Below, one piece after another: positions 17,540 through 25,917 of a DNA stretch of 64,000 bases. The notes below the pieces were generated by a model. That model was not told the DNA's origin and made no database searches. It saw only the letters and a program-made list of their open reading frames with translations. How positions within the stretch are numbered: the stretch's first letter is position 1; every line of letters starts with the position of its first letter. A program made the position numbers and the translations under genes. Location: the NCBI RefSeq assembly GCF_000801955.1, contig NZ_JSZO01000038.1, forward strand, positions 34,786 through 98,785, in the 5' to 3' direction. The DNA comes from Ralstonia sp. A12 (GTDB lineage: Bacteria > Pseudomonadota > Gammaproteobacteria > Burkholderiales > Burkholderiaceae).

Positions 17540-19309
17540 TCAGGCGACGGCGGCGGCTTGTGCCACCCCCGACTTGGCAAACAGCGTGCGCTCCGTGAAC
17601 TTGATGTTCTGCGGATCGTAGTATGGGTCAGCCCACGCGCCGGTCGTCTTCAGCACCAGCGGGTTGGCGGCCGTGGCCTTCGACTCGCTCGCGCGGAAGC
17701 GGTAGTGATCGAACAGACGGATGGCTTCGATCGCATATGCCGTGACGATGGCCGGTTCGTAGATGGCGATCAGACTGTCGCCGTTCTGCTCCTCACCGCC
17801 CTTCGACAGGTTGGATGAGCCGCAGAACACCACCGGCTCGTCGCCGTTGAAATCGCACACGACAAACTTGTGGTGGATGTGCTGGCCGGTGCCGGCGTCC
17901 ACCTCTTGCTTGAACGGCGCGGGCGCCTCGTCCTTCAAATACGCGAACGATACGGTCTGCGAGGGTACGTCGCGGCCCGGCGCGAAGGCATCCACACCAC
18001 CCGCCTTGTCGATCACGCCCAGCGAGAGCAGCCCCGCCTTGTGCGGCACGACGTGCTCGAGCGTGTCGAGCATCTCGCCGCCGCCATCGGTGGCCATCAC
18101 CGCAAACAGCACCGACGACAGCGCGCCTTTCACGCGGTCGGCCGCCTCGGAGAGCAGCGCATCGGTCTGGTGCGGCGAGAAGCCGAAGCGCGCGCGCGGC
18201 GTACTGCCCTGCGGCACAGCCTGCCAGTTGCCAGCCAGTGCATCAGCGCGGAAGGCGGTGGCCACCTTGCGGCTGCCGGCCGCATCTTCACCGTACTGGC
18301 CGATCAAGTCCCACGTGTGGTCGAACACCTGTGCATAGAGCTGCGCAACGTCCTGCTCGAACACCAGCACGCTGTTGGCCTGCACGTACAGCCCGCGCAG
18401 CGAGAAGTTGGCCGAGCCCGCCAGCACGCGCACCGGCTTGCCCGCCGCATCACGCAGCAGGATCCCCTTGTGGTGCTGGAAGCGTGCGAAATGCGTGCGG
18501 CGCACGTCCGCTCCGGCCTGCTTGAAGACCTCGGTGGCCTGCGTTTCGAAGGCGTCGTCGGTGCCATGCCCGGTTGGGTGTGCACCGGTGCCGATGTAGT
18601 TGTCCTGGATCACGCGCACCTTGCGGCCGTTCTGCGCGAGCCACGCAACCGCGCGAATGATGTCCGGCTCGTCCAGGTCATAGGCCAGCACGTCGATGCC
18701 ATAGCCGTCGGACGCCTGGCACTGGTTGAGCAGATCGATGATGAGGCGGCGGCCGGTGGCGCCCAGGTAGGCGTACTTGCTCTGATACGGCTGCGTGTCA
18801 TACAGCAGCGGCGATTTGGTCTGCGCGCGCTTGTCCGGTGCCAGCGCCGTGTTGCCGCCGTAGTGGTCAATGAACGCCTGCGACGACACATAGCCGCGCA
18901 CCATGCCCACGGTGGCCCAGTCGCTCATCGGTTGATGCAGGGTCACGTTCACGTTGCGTGTGGCACGTGTTTCAAGCTGCACGGGGTTCGTGGACGCAAA
19001 GTAGCGCGCGTGCACAGTGTAGGTGTACTGCCCGGCCGCATGCGGCGGAAAGTGAGCCCAGTGGAACGATTGGAACGGCGCGTCGATGGAGTCGGCGTAC
19101 TTGCCGGCCTGCAGGGGGGCATCCGCATGGATGGGCGCGTCGAACGTCAGCCGGTTGGGCACCCAGTACGGCGCCTGGCCCTGCGGCGTGCATTGGATGG
19201 CAAAGCCGGCCAGATCGGCGCGATCTGCATCGGCCACGTCAAACGCAAACAGCACCGCGCTGTCGCCCTGATACACCTTCACCTGGAATGAATCGACGGA
19301 TGTCGCCAT
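17540..19309 (-). CDS. Phospholipase D-like protein with N-terminal beta domain
   Basis: This 589-residue protein carries two HKD motifs: QHHKGILLRDAAGK near residue 277 and HHKFVVCDFNGD near 477, the latter followed by FCGSSNLSKGG. Both are needed for the PLD phosphohydrolase/phosphotransferase site, so the enzyme looks intact. Residues 1-125 form a beta-rich, Ig-like segment. There is no signal peptide, so it acts in the cytoplasm or is exported by an unconventional route. ATG 19309 follows CCAGGAGAC. No toxin-delivery, immunity or lipid-synthesis genes adjoin it. Possible substrates are phospholipids or nucleic acids; the sequence alone does not decide. Confidence 0.82.
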   Translation of the reverse strand: MATSVDSFQVKVYQGDSAVLFAFDVADADRADLAGFAIQCTPQGQAPYWVPNRLTFDAPIHADAPLQAGKYADSIDAPFQSFHWAHFPPHAAGQYTYTVHARYFASTNPVQLETRATRNVNVTLHQPMSDWATVGMVRGYVSSQAFIDHYGGNTALAPDKRAQTKSPLLYDTQPYQSKYAYLGATGRRLIIDLLNQCQASDGYGIDVLAYDLDEPDIIRAVAWLAQNGRKVRVIQDNYIGTGAHPTGHGTDDAFETQATEVFKQAGADVRRTHFARFQHHKGILLRDAAGKPVRVLAGSANFSLRGLYVQANSVLVFEQDVAQLYAQVFDHTWDLIGQYGEDAAGSRKVATAFRADALAGNWQAVPQGSTPRARFGFSPHQTDALLSEAADRVKGALSSVLFAVMATDGGGEMLDTLEHVVPHKAGLLSLGVIDKAGGVDAFAPGRDVPSQTVSFAYLKDEAPAPFKQEVDAGTGQHIHHKFVVCDFNGDEPVVFCGSSNLSKGGEEQNGDSLIAIYEPAIVTAYAIEAIRLFDHYRFRASESKATAANPLVLKTTGAWADPYYDPQNIKFTERTLFAKSGVAQAAAVA

Positions 19310-19484
19310 GGGAGTCTCCTGGGGTGGCAAAGCATCCGTTTTTTATAGCACCGCGATCGTGACAATCCTCTGACGCAAACGGCGTATTTTGCAGGCGCCA
19401 TGCGGGTTTACGGGCGATGAGTTCAACGCCGCTTCAATCCGATCTGCACACACACCTGCAACTGGATGCGGTTTATGGCCCCCA

Positions 19485-19503
19485 ACGTATGTCGTCCATA
19501 CGT
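19485..19503. promoter_or_regulatory. Perfect 7-bp-arm inverted repeat upstream of lipoprotein gene
   Basis: ACGTATG and CATACGT are separated by five bases. The element lies 69-87 bp upstream of the lipoprotein start and suits a dimeric repressor or activator site. The regulator is not identifiable. Confidence 0.45.
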
Positions 19504-19571
19504 CGCGCTTAATAGCCTCCCCCAACCGTTATGTAACCATGTATACAACGACAACAACAAGGGAGGTTCCG

Positions 19572-20588
19572 ATGCACCGTTTTTCGCCGTTCCGATTCAA
19601 GCTGGCCCATGCGCTGCAACTCGCACTGGTGCCGTTCCTGCTGGCCGCGTGCGGCGGCTCCGACGCTGACACGCCCCAGGTCACCACGCCCGCCACACCG
19701 CAAGCCACCCTGACGGTGGCCGGCGATGCGGCCACCGGCGGCACGCTCACCACGACCCAGCTCAAGGCCCTGCCCGCCACCACCAGCACCGATAGCTTCG
19801 GCAGCGGCAGCGGCTCGCAAACCCACACCTACACCGGCACCAGCGTATGGGGCGCGCTCAACCAGATCGGCATCAAGACCGATCCGAACATCAAGAATGA
19901 CCTGCTGAACAAGATCGTCGTCGCCACCGGCACCGACGGCTACCGCGCCGTCTTCGCGCTGGGCGAGCTGAGCCCCGACTTCGGCAACCGCGCAAGCCGC
20001 GTGGTCTATGCGGAAACCATCAACGGCATAACCGGCGCGTTGCCCGCTGCGGATGGTCCGCTGCGCGTGACCGCCCCCGGCGACACCAAGGGCGGGCGCT
20101 ACATCTCGAACCTCGTGCGATTGGACATCCGCAGTTCGGGTTCCACTGCGGCTGGCACGGGCGGCGGTGCGTCAACGCAGTTCAAGGTGAGCGGCGCTGT
20201 GCAGCGCCCCGGCACGTTCGACTTGACGGCCTTGCAGAACCTGCCCGTGGTCACGCGCACGGTATCGGGCGTCACCTACACGGGGGTGAGCCTGTGGGAT
20301 CTGCTCAACACCTCGGTCGGCATCGTCAACAACCCGGCGGTGAAAAACGACTCGCTCGCCAAGTACGTCGTCGCCACCGGCAGCGATGGTTACAAGGCGG
20401 TGGTCTCGTTTGGTGAGATGGACCCGAACTTCGGCAACCAGCCCGACTTCATCGCCTATGCGGCCAACGGCGTGCCGCTCACCACCAACGGCTTTGCGCG
20501 GCTGGTGCTGCCGAATGACGGCAAGCAGGGGCGATTTGTGTCGAGTCTAATTGGCTTGGAGGTGATTGCGGCACCGGTGGGGCAGTAA
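19572..20588 (+). CDS. Lipoprotein with two sulfite-oxidase-fold (SUOX/PF00174-like) domains
   Basis: This 338-residue lipoprotein has a signal sequence ending in the lipobox LLAACGG. Two homologous domains of about 140 residues follow. Each has a GTSVWGALNQIG or GVSLWDLLNTSVG helix, the segment VVATG[TS]DGY[RK]AV, then GE(L/M)xPxFGN and GGRYISNLVRLDI or QGRFVSSLIGLEV. This matches the oxidoreductase molybdopterin-binding fold (PF00174). Apart from the lipobox there is no cysteine, so the molybdenum-ligating cysteine of sulfite oxidase is absent and catalysis is unlikely. ATG 19572 follows a GGGAGG ribosome site. It probably acts as a cell-envelope binding protein. It appears monocistronic. 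Confidence 0.78.
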   Translation: MHRFSPFRFKLAHALQLALVPFLLAACGGSDADTPQVTTPATPQATLTVAGDAATGGTLTTTQLKALPATTSTDSFGSGSGSQTHTYTGTSVWGALNQIGIKTDPNIKNDLLNKIVVATGTDGYRAVFALGELSPDFGNRASRVVYAETINGITGALPAADGPLRVTAPGDTKGGRYISNLVRLDIRSSGSTAAGTGGGASTQFKVSGAVQRPGTFDLTALQNLPVVTRTVSGVTYTGVSLWDLLNTSVGIVNNPAVKNDSLAKYVVATGSDGYKAVVSFGEMDPNFGNQPDFIAYAANGVPLTTNGFARLVLPNDGKQGRFVSSLIGLEVIAAPVGQ

Positions 20589-20762
20589 CAAGGCGTGGGT
20601 GGCGCAGTCAATGACTGCGCCACCGCGACGATGCCGAAAAAAGCGATGGGGCTGGCTTCGATCGACTCTGCCTGCATAGACGACCGTGGCTTGCTCTGAG
20701 AGTCCGACCGACCATGCACTTCGCGCGGCCGTCTCCAACGCACGTACTTGATGCCGGCATAC

Positions 20763-21263
20763 TCACTGGCACGATTGAGGCTTGGTGACTTGAACCGTGT
20801 CACCGCTCATCGTCGACACGCTTGCAACACATGCTCCTTTTTCAAGGACTAAGCGGGCCTCATAGTCAACGTCAGCCTTCGGAACAAACGTCGCAGCGAC
20901 AGAGCACTGCAGGCGACTTTCCGGCGCCGCCAGCAACACCAGGGTGTACGGCCGCTCTGCGGCAACATACAGCTCGCCCGTCGGCATCTGGCCCAGCTTC
21001 TCTGCTCCCGGCATACCGAGCGAGCGCCCGCGATAGCCACTAGCGCCGACGATTCCTCCCAACACTGTCCCTGCACCGGGCGCCCCCCAGTCAATGCAAT
21101 CCTTGTTTGGCACCGCCTTGACGAGCGCGTTGCCACTCACACGAAGGCGAGCGCGCGGACCGTCCGTGGCCTCATCGGCCGTTCTGAACTACGTACCAAG
21201 CGAGCCACAAGCACTGAGCGCACTTACAGCACAGATCGCGACGATGCGTTTCTCTGCTTTCAT
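20763..21263 (-). pseudogene. Lipoprotein gene interrupted by an in-frame amber codon
   Basis: From ATG 21263 the frame encodes a lipoprotein signal (MKAEKRIVAICAVSALSACG) and then meets TAG at 21189-21191 (codon 25). The same frame continues without another stop for 142 codons to 20763, giving FRTADEATDG... and a C-terminus with GACVASVSTMSGD. A glutamine codon (CAG) changed to TAG would explain it. A GTG at 21140 could start a signal-less fragment but has no ribosome site. The remnant domain has three cysteines and no recognised family. It lies 18 bp after another exported-protein gene on the same strand. It is a nonsense pseudogene, a sequencing error or, less likely, a readthrough gene. 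Confidence 0.65.
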
Positions 21264-21281
21264 TTCCGATTTTTCTAGGTC

Positions 21282-21683
21282 TTAGTTGAACTCGAAGCGC
21301 ACGTCTTTGATGATCTGCACTTTGCCCCAATGGAAATTGCAGACGCGTGCAACCTCGGCGCCATCCCTGCTTTCCGGAACGCATCCGCCTGTGATTTGCA
21401 TGGGGTTACCACCCTGCTTCGACAACGGAAACTCAATCGACAGCCCTTCGGGTATTTTGTGCTCCAGCCGAACAGACTCTGCGTAGTCATCCACTAGCGC
21501 GGCGATCAGCACCTTGTCGGCCTTCAACGTATAGAGGTCGTGCTGGAACGCACCACTGGGCACCAGGCACATTTCAAATGCGATGTTCTCTGCTGTCTGA
21601 CGCTGACAACGTGGGGGCTCAGCGGCAATCGCGGTGGCGCAGGCAGCCGATGCCGCGAGAAGAAGGGCAGTCTTATGAATCAT
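21282..21683 (-). CDS. Small exported hypothetical protein
   Basis: This 133-residue product starts with a signal peptide (MIHKTALLLAASAACATAIAA, cleavage near residue 21). The mature part contains four cysteines (RCQRQ, EMCLV, GGCVPE, RVCNF), which suggests two disulfides in the periplasm. No family is recognised. Its start at 21683 is the only one that gives the signal peptide. The next gene downstream, the interrupted lipoprotein, begins 18 bp after its stop, so the two were probably co-transcribed. Local base composition looks less GC-rich than in neighbouring metabolic genes, hinting at accessory origin. Confidence 0.65.
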   Translation of the reverse strand: MIHKTALLLAASAACATAIAAEPPRCQRQTAENIAFEMCLVPSGAFQHDLYTLKADKVLIAALVDDYAESVRLEHKIPEGLSIEFPLSKQGGNPMQITGGCVPESRDGAEVARVCNFHWGKVQIIKDVRFEFN

Positions 21684-21805
21684 GATCTCGAATTCTCGAT
21701 TGAAGTTGGATGGAGGCAGAGGTCTTACTCGTCTTCAGCGATCAAATCTGGGGCCAGCGGACAACTGCTCATTTCTTCTCTCAATGTGGTCTACCAACAA
21801 GCAAG

Positions 21806-22366
21806 CTAGTCTCGATAGGGCTTGACCGCTTGTTCGACGTAATCCGCCTTGGCATGCTCCCTACCCTTCCGGTCCATATCGAAGTAAATCGCCTCGAGCT
21901 TCTTGACCGGTGCCCCGATTTCCTCCAACGCCCCATACTGTTTAAGACAATGCACTTGTATTAGCGCCTCATCCGTATCGAACGCTTTTCTTTTATCGCC
22001 CGCCGCGGACGCCATGAAAGTGTCGTACACGACCTTGGACGCCTTGTCGTAAGAGGCGAGCCCTACCATGCGCGCCAGTTGGTCATACGCAAAAGCCTTT
22101 GCCAGCATATGGTCCTGCTCGTCCCATGCTTGTTCCGCCTTCTGCTGGCTTAGACCTCTATGTTCGCTGCCCTCCCGCGTGAAGCTGCCCGCCTTTGCAA
22201 ACAACGCCCAGTTGCAAAAGATCTCCCGAGTCTGCCCATCCACTCGATTGAAGGCATCCAGATACTCGCCGGCACCGGCTTGACCTGGCACCAGACCAGC
22301 GAAGACGATGCAGCAGGCCAGCGAAAACAAGCCCGCTGTCCGAAAGCAACCGGTGTTGGTGCGCAT
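21806..22366 (-). CDS. Exported hypothetical protein
   Basis: This 186-residue protein begins MRTNTGCFRTAGLFSLACC and continues to a probable signal cleavage at GQAGA-GEY near residue 33. The mature region is charged and helical (SQQKAEQAWDEQDHMLAKAF) with single cysteines in FCNWA and VHCLKQ. I do not recognise a family; the spacing of acidic and basic residues fits a soluble periplasmic helix bundle. ATG 22366 is preferred over the upstream frame start at 22450, which would put 28 residues before the signal peptide. It is one of four same-strand exported-protein genes between 20.7 and 23.6 kb. The gap to 22657 (290 bp) shows no gene. Confidence 0.6.
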   Translation of the reverse strand: MRTNTGCFRTAGLFSLACCIVFAGLVPGQAGAGEYLDAFNRVDGQTREIFCNWALFAKAGSFTREGSEHRGLSQQKAEQAWDEQDHMLAKAFAYDQLARMVGLASYDKASKVVYDTFMASAAGDKRKAFDTDEALIQVHCLKQYGALEEIGAPVKKLEAIYFDMDRKGREHAKADYVEQAVKPYRD

Positions 22367-22656
22367 CACTGCACAACCTTGGCGGTCTTGAGCAACCAAT
22401 AGGAGTGCACGAATCAGGGAATGCGTGATTTGGCCCAAAGTAATCCCCAATCAAGTAATAACGTGGCGACCCAGTGATCTCTCACGAGGGTGAATCAGGA
22501 CAAACTTAGCTGCTGGCATCGCTAGCTGCCTCTGGATTGAGACGCTTCAGGCGTGGGCCCAGAATGCTCAGAATTCTGGATGCCTCGAATACGTGGTAGG
22601 CCTTGTCCTTATCTGCAGGCTGCCGTCTGTCTACTACGGTGTTCCGTGTGTTGTAG

Positions 22657-23562
22657 TCAGTTCCTAATACCCAGCACGGCAATTGCGCGGTACTCGGTTC
22701 CCGCAGGTGTTTCCAGAATCAGGGTGCCCATCAGAGCGGACTCATCCATCTCTTCAAAACAATCAGCACTCAATACCAAGTTGGCCTGCAAAGTTTCACC
22801 GGGAGCAATCTGCGCGAGCTTCGATGTTCGGTATGACTGCTGCGTGATCGGCAACTCTTTCGATGTCAGGTCGGAGCACAAACCCGCGCGCAACTCCTTG
22901 CCTGCTAAGGCAACACCAATCGAGGCCTTCGATGGGTTGTGCAGCGACAGCTTCAAATACTCCCTCCCTTGAACATCTTGCCCGCCCTTCTCAACCGACA
23001 CATGAATCGGCTCCAACAGGGCTGGCTTCGGCCAGTTCACGACTATCGACTCTTCGGGTGCAGCTAGCGATTGCGTGTAGGTATCGATCAATTTGCGAGC
23101 CTCTGCTTGCCATTCGCGCAGGGCATCTGAGTCGCAACCGCCGGCTGTATTGATGATCTGTTGGACATCGGCGTCCGTCCGGGCCTTCTGTTTGGGGTCA
23201 CGTTCTAAAGCATTCGCGAACTGTTTCGCTGAGCCACCGCTGATCGATCGCCCAGACCAATCTAGCTTGTTCAGTCGTGCCTGTTCATCCGGAAACGCGG
23301 GGCATTCCTTGGCAACACCGTGAAGAACCGTCCAGGCAACCGCTGCAGTTCTACTGAGCCTGTCTTGCTGTGCGTTGGCCTTAGTGGAAACCGGCCCGCA
23401 CCAACAGACCACTGCCACCAGTGCAGCCAATGACCGAGCCAGTACCGAGCGCCGCGCGCGCTCGTGGCGGCTGGGAGCTTCAGTACGGTTCTCTTCTTGT
23501 TGTTCAACAACGCACAGTTGCGCCGATACGGCACGTGCGTCCGGCCGGTATGGCTGGCGCAT
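22657..23562 (-). CDS. Membrane-anchored or exported hypothetical protein
   Basis: This 301-residue product has a 40-residue polar, arginine-rich N-terminus, then one hydrophobic segment (RSLAALVAVVCWCG, residues 43-58, ending SKTKANAQ-like), and a large extracytoplasmic part. The C-terminal 110 residues look like a beta-sandwich (EYLKLSLHNPSKASIGVALAGKEL, ETLQANLVLSADC, GTLILETPAGTEYRAIAVLGI), as in periplasmic chaperone-like or Ig-like domains. Internal cysteines (KECPAF, GGCDSD, GLCSD, ADCFE) could pair. No family is recognised. ATG 23562 is the only obvious start. It is the most upstream gene of the exported-protein patch. Confidence 0.6.
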   Translation of the reverse strand: MRQPYRPDARAVSAQLCVVEQQEENRTEAPSRHERARRSVLARSLAALVAVVCWCGPVSTKANAQQDRLSRTAAVAWTVLHGVAKECPAFPDEQARLNKLDWSGRSISGGSAKQFANALERDPKQKARTDADVQQIINTAGGCDSDALREWQAEARKLIDTYTQSLAAPEESIVVNWPKPALLEPIHVSVEKGGQDVQGREYLKLSLHNPSKASIGVALAGKELRAGLCSDLTSKELPITQQSYRTSKLAQIAPGETLQANLVLSADCFEEMDESALMGTLILETPAGTEYRAIAVLGIRN

Positions 23563-23902
23563 AACAGACTTTCTCCCTGATCCCGATGGACGGAGCGCTT
23601 CGCTTTGTTAAACCGGCGCCCTCGTCTGACCCGGGCCGCATGGTAGGGAGCGGCCATCATGCGGAAAACCCCTCTTCAGTGTGAAATTGGCATGATTTTT
23701 CTTAAGATCTGATGTTAGCGACGCTGAATTTGCGCCTGACAGCCGCCTTGGCAGTGCATGTTGCGTCATCCGCGCCGAGTGCTGGCAACGGTGCCATTGA
23801 CGTTTTCACGACGGATTGTCTGCAGTCGTGGGCACAGGGGCTTGATTTCTGCAGCAGCCGCTGCCTATCCGGAAGAACGAGGGCGGCGCTTACCTCACGC
23901 CG
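23563..23902. other. Gene-free interval
   Basis: No convincing gene is seen in this stretch. Short open frames here lack ribosome sites and recognisable protein character. The sequence around 23690-23720 is AT-richer (TTTTTCTTAAGATCTGATG) and may hold the promoter of the minus-strand exported-protein genes. Confidence 0.5.
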
Positions 23903-23932
23903 ACAAAAAAAACGCAGCGAAACCCGCTGCGT
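23903..23932 (-). terminator. Rho-independent terminator of the valine-degradation operon
   Basis: Read on the minus strand, ACGCAGCG and CGCTGCGT form a perfect 8-bp stem with a 5-base loop, followed by a run of eight T. It lies 34 bp after the stop of the last operon gene, the acyl-CoA hydrolase. Confidence 0.92.
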
Positions 23933-23965
23933 ACGATAGGCCCGTGAGGGGAGCTCCCTCCCCCG

Positions 23966-25117
23966 CTAAATTCCAAGCCCCGCCAGCGGATGCGCAGTCG
24001 CCCGCCACGGCGACGACAGGAAGTGCTGCACCCGCTCCGGCCGCACGGCCGCCAGCGTGGACGGCGCCCACCCCGGGCGGTGGTCCTTGTCGACCAAATA
24101 CGCACGCACGCCTTCGCAGAAGTCGCCGTCTTCAATCCCACGCGCGACGATGCCCAGCTCCATCTGGAAGCACTCGGCCAGCGACAGTTGCCGGCCGCGC
24201 AGCAGTGCCTCACGCGTGACGTACAGCATCGTCGGCGAATGCGTGGTCATCGCGTCGAGCGTGGCCTGCAGCCATTGGCGCGGTTCGCGGGCCGGCTCAC
24301 GCTCCAGGCTCTCGCGCACCGTGGCGACAATGCGGTCAACCGACGAGCGTCGATCAAAGTAGCGCAGCACCCACGGCATGGCCGTCGCCAGCGCGGCATG
24401 CGGGACGATGTTGCACGGCGGCTCGAACACGCGGCGCAGGGCTTGCATCAGATCGCCGTCGTGCGGCATGCGCTGCAAGCGGTCTTCGAACGAGGCCAGC
24501 CATTCCGCCGGCACACACAGGTCTGCCAGATGGCAGTGCAGCGCATCGGCACCGGAAAGCGTCACGCCCGTCAGCCCGACATACAGCTCCAGTTCGGCCG
24601 ACATCACACTCAGGAAGTGCGTCGCCCCTACGTCGGGCAGGAAGCCGATACGCGTCTCGGGCATGGCCATCTTCGTGCGCTCGGTCACCACGCGCAGGCG
24701 TGCGGCCTGCCCGAGGCCCATGCCGCCACCCATGGTGATGCCGTCCATCAACGCAACGATGGGCTTGGGGAACTGGTGCAGCGCGTAGTCGAGCCGGTAT
24801 TCGTCGATGAAGAATTGCAGCCAGCCGTCGTCGCCGTCCTTGCGGTTCTGCTTGGCAAGCTGGTAGAGCGAGCGAACGTCACCGCCCGCGCAGAAGCCCT
24901 TCTGGCCTGCGCCACGCAGCACCAGCGCGACGATGCCGTCGTCATGACGGCACTGCTCCAGCAACACCGCCAACTGCTGAACCATGCCGTGCGACAACGC
25001 GTTCAACGCAGACGGCCGGTTCAGTGTGATGATGGCCACGCGGTTCACCACGCGCATCAGCACGTCGGGCTCTGCGGCGGCCTCAAACGGCGTCGCCTGC
25101 ATCTGGACTGCGCTCAT
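23966..25117 (-). CDS. 3-hydroxyisobutyryl-CoA hydrolase (enoyl-CoA hydratase/isomerase superfamily)
   Basis: This 383-residue cytosolic enzyme hydrolyses 3-hydroxyisobutyryl-CoA to free 3-hydroxyisobutyrate in valine catabolism. It is a crotonase-fold protein of the HIBCH subgroup: GFCAGGDVRSLY near 75, DGITMGGGMGLG near 125 for the oxyanion hole, and PETRIGFLPDVGATHFLS near 152 with the Glu/Asp pair typical of hydrolases. The length (383) fits HIBCH and exceeds simple hydratases (about 260). The ATG at 25117 overlaps the TGA of the upstream hydratase gene by ATGA. It is the last gene of the operon, upstream of the 23.9-kb terminator. Confidence 0.9.
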   Translation of the reverse strand: MSAVQMQATPFEAAAEPDVLMRVVNRVAIITLNRPSALNALSHGMVQQLAVLLEQCRHDDGIVALVLRGAGQKGFCAGGDVRSLYQLAKQNRKDGDDGWLQFFIDEYRLDYALHQFPKPIVALMDGITMGGGMGLGQAARLRVVTERTKMAMPETRIGFLPDVGATHFLSVMSAELELYVGLTGVTLSGADALHCHLADLCVPAEWLASFEDRLQRMPHDGDLMQALRRVFEPPCNIVPHAALATAMPWVLRYFDRRSSVDRIVATVRESLEREPAREPRQWLQATLDAMTTHSPTMLYVTREALLRGRQLSLAECFQMELGIVARGIEDGDFCEGVRAYLVDKDHRPGWAPSTLAAVRPERVQHFLSSPWRATAHPLAGLGI

Positions 25118-25917
25118 TGCAGCGTCTCCGATTCATGTGGGGCGTGCGCCTGCCAACGCGGCGCACGCTTCTCCAGGAAGGCGTTCACGCCTTCGCGCTG
25201 GTCGGGGTGATCGAATAGATCGACAAAGCGCTCGCGCTCCACGGCCAGCGCCGCGCCGCGCGGCACGCCGTTGCGGGCCTGGTGAATCAGTTGCTTGCTG
25301 AAGGTGACAGCCTGCGGGCTGAGTGTCGTCACCCGCAGTGCCATGGCGATGGCCGCTTCGCGTGCGGCGCCGGTTTCAACCACCTCCTCCACGAGGCCGA
25401 TGCGTAGGGCAGTCTGCGCGTCGACGCGCTCGCCGGTCAGGATCATGCGCTTGGCCCAGCCTTCGCCCACCAGCCACGGCAGCGTCTGCGTGCCGCAACC
25501 GCAGCACAGCAGGCCGACGGCAGTTTCAGGCACAGCCAGCTTGGCGTGCGCCTCGGCAATGCGGATGTCGCATGCCAGCGCGCACTCCAGTCCGCCACCC
25601 ATCGCAAAGCCGTTGATGGCGGCAATCACCACGGGGCGCGCATTCTGCAATGCTTCAAATGCCGCGCCGAAGCGTGCTGCGGCTTCGCGGGCCACATCGC
25701 GATCACCGTCGGCAAAGGTGTTGAGGTCGGCCCCCGCGCTGAAGAACTTCGGGCCATCGCCAGTGATGACGATGGCGCGCACGCGGGCATCGGCGTTCAG
25801 TTGTTCGACGGTGGATTGCAACTGCAGCAGGCCTTCCGGTGTGAAGGCGTTGGCCGGCGGACGCTTGAGCGTCAGCAGCGCGATGCTGTTGTCGTGGAGA
25901 AAGTCGAGTTCGATCAT
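25114..25917 (-). CDS. Enoyl-CoA hydratase (methacrylyl-CoA hydration)
   Basis: This 267-residue crotonase-family protein has FFSAGADLNTFADG near 63, INGFAMGGGLECALACD near 100 and PETAVGLLCCGCGTQ near 128. The context suggests it hydrates methacrylyl-CoA to 3-hydroxyisobutyryl-CoA. In place of the usual catalytic-glutamate region PEVxLGLxPGxGG there is a cysteine-rich LLCCGCGTQTLP; similar variants occur, but the activity should be treated as probable. ATG 25917 shares its A with the TGA of mmsB (TGATG), so translation is coupled; a GTG codon directly precedes it. Confidence 0.87.
   Translation of the reverse strand: MIELDFLHDNSIALLTLKRPPANAFTPEGLLQLQSTVEQLNADARVRAIVITGDGPKFFSAGADLNTFADGDRDVAREAAARFGAAFEALQNARPVVIAAINGFAMGGGLECALACDIRIAEAHAKLAVPETAVGLLCCGCGTQTLPWLVGEGWAKRMILTGERVDAQTALRIGLVEEVVETGAAREAAIAMALRVTTLSPQAVTFSKQLIHQARNGVPRGAALAVERERFVDLFDHPDQREGVNAFLEKRAPRWQAHAPHESETLQ

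Noticed and set aside
17519..17556. Terminator between the acyl-CoA ligase and the phospholipase D-like gene
   Set aside because: CGCCGCCG can pair with CGGCGGCG, but no T-run follows and the hairpin lies within the coding end of the second gene.
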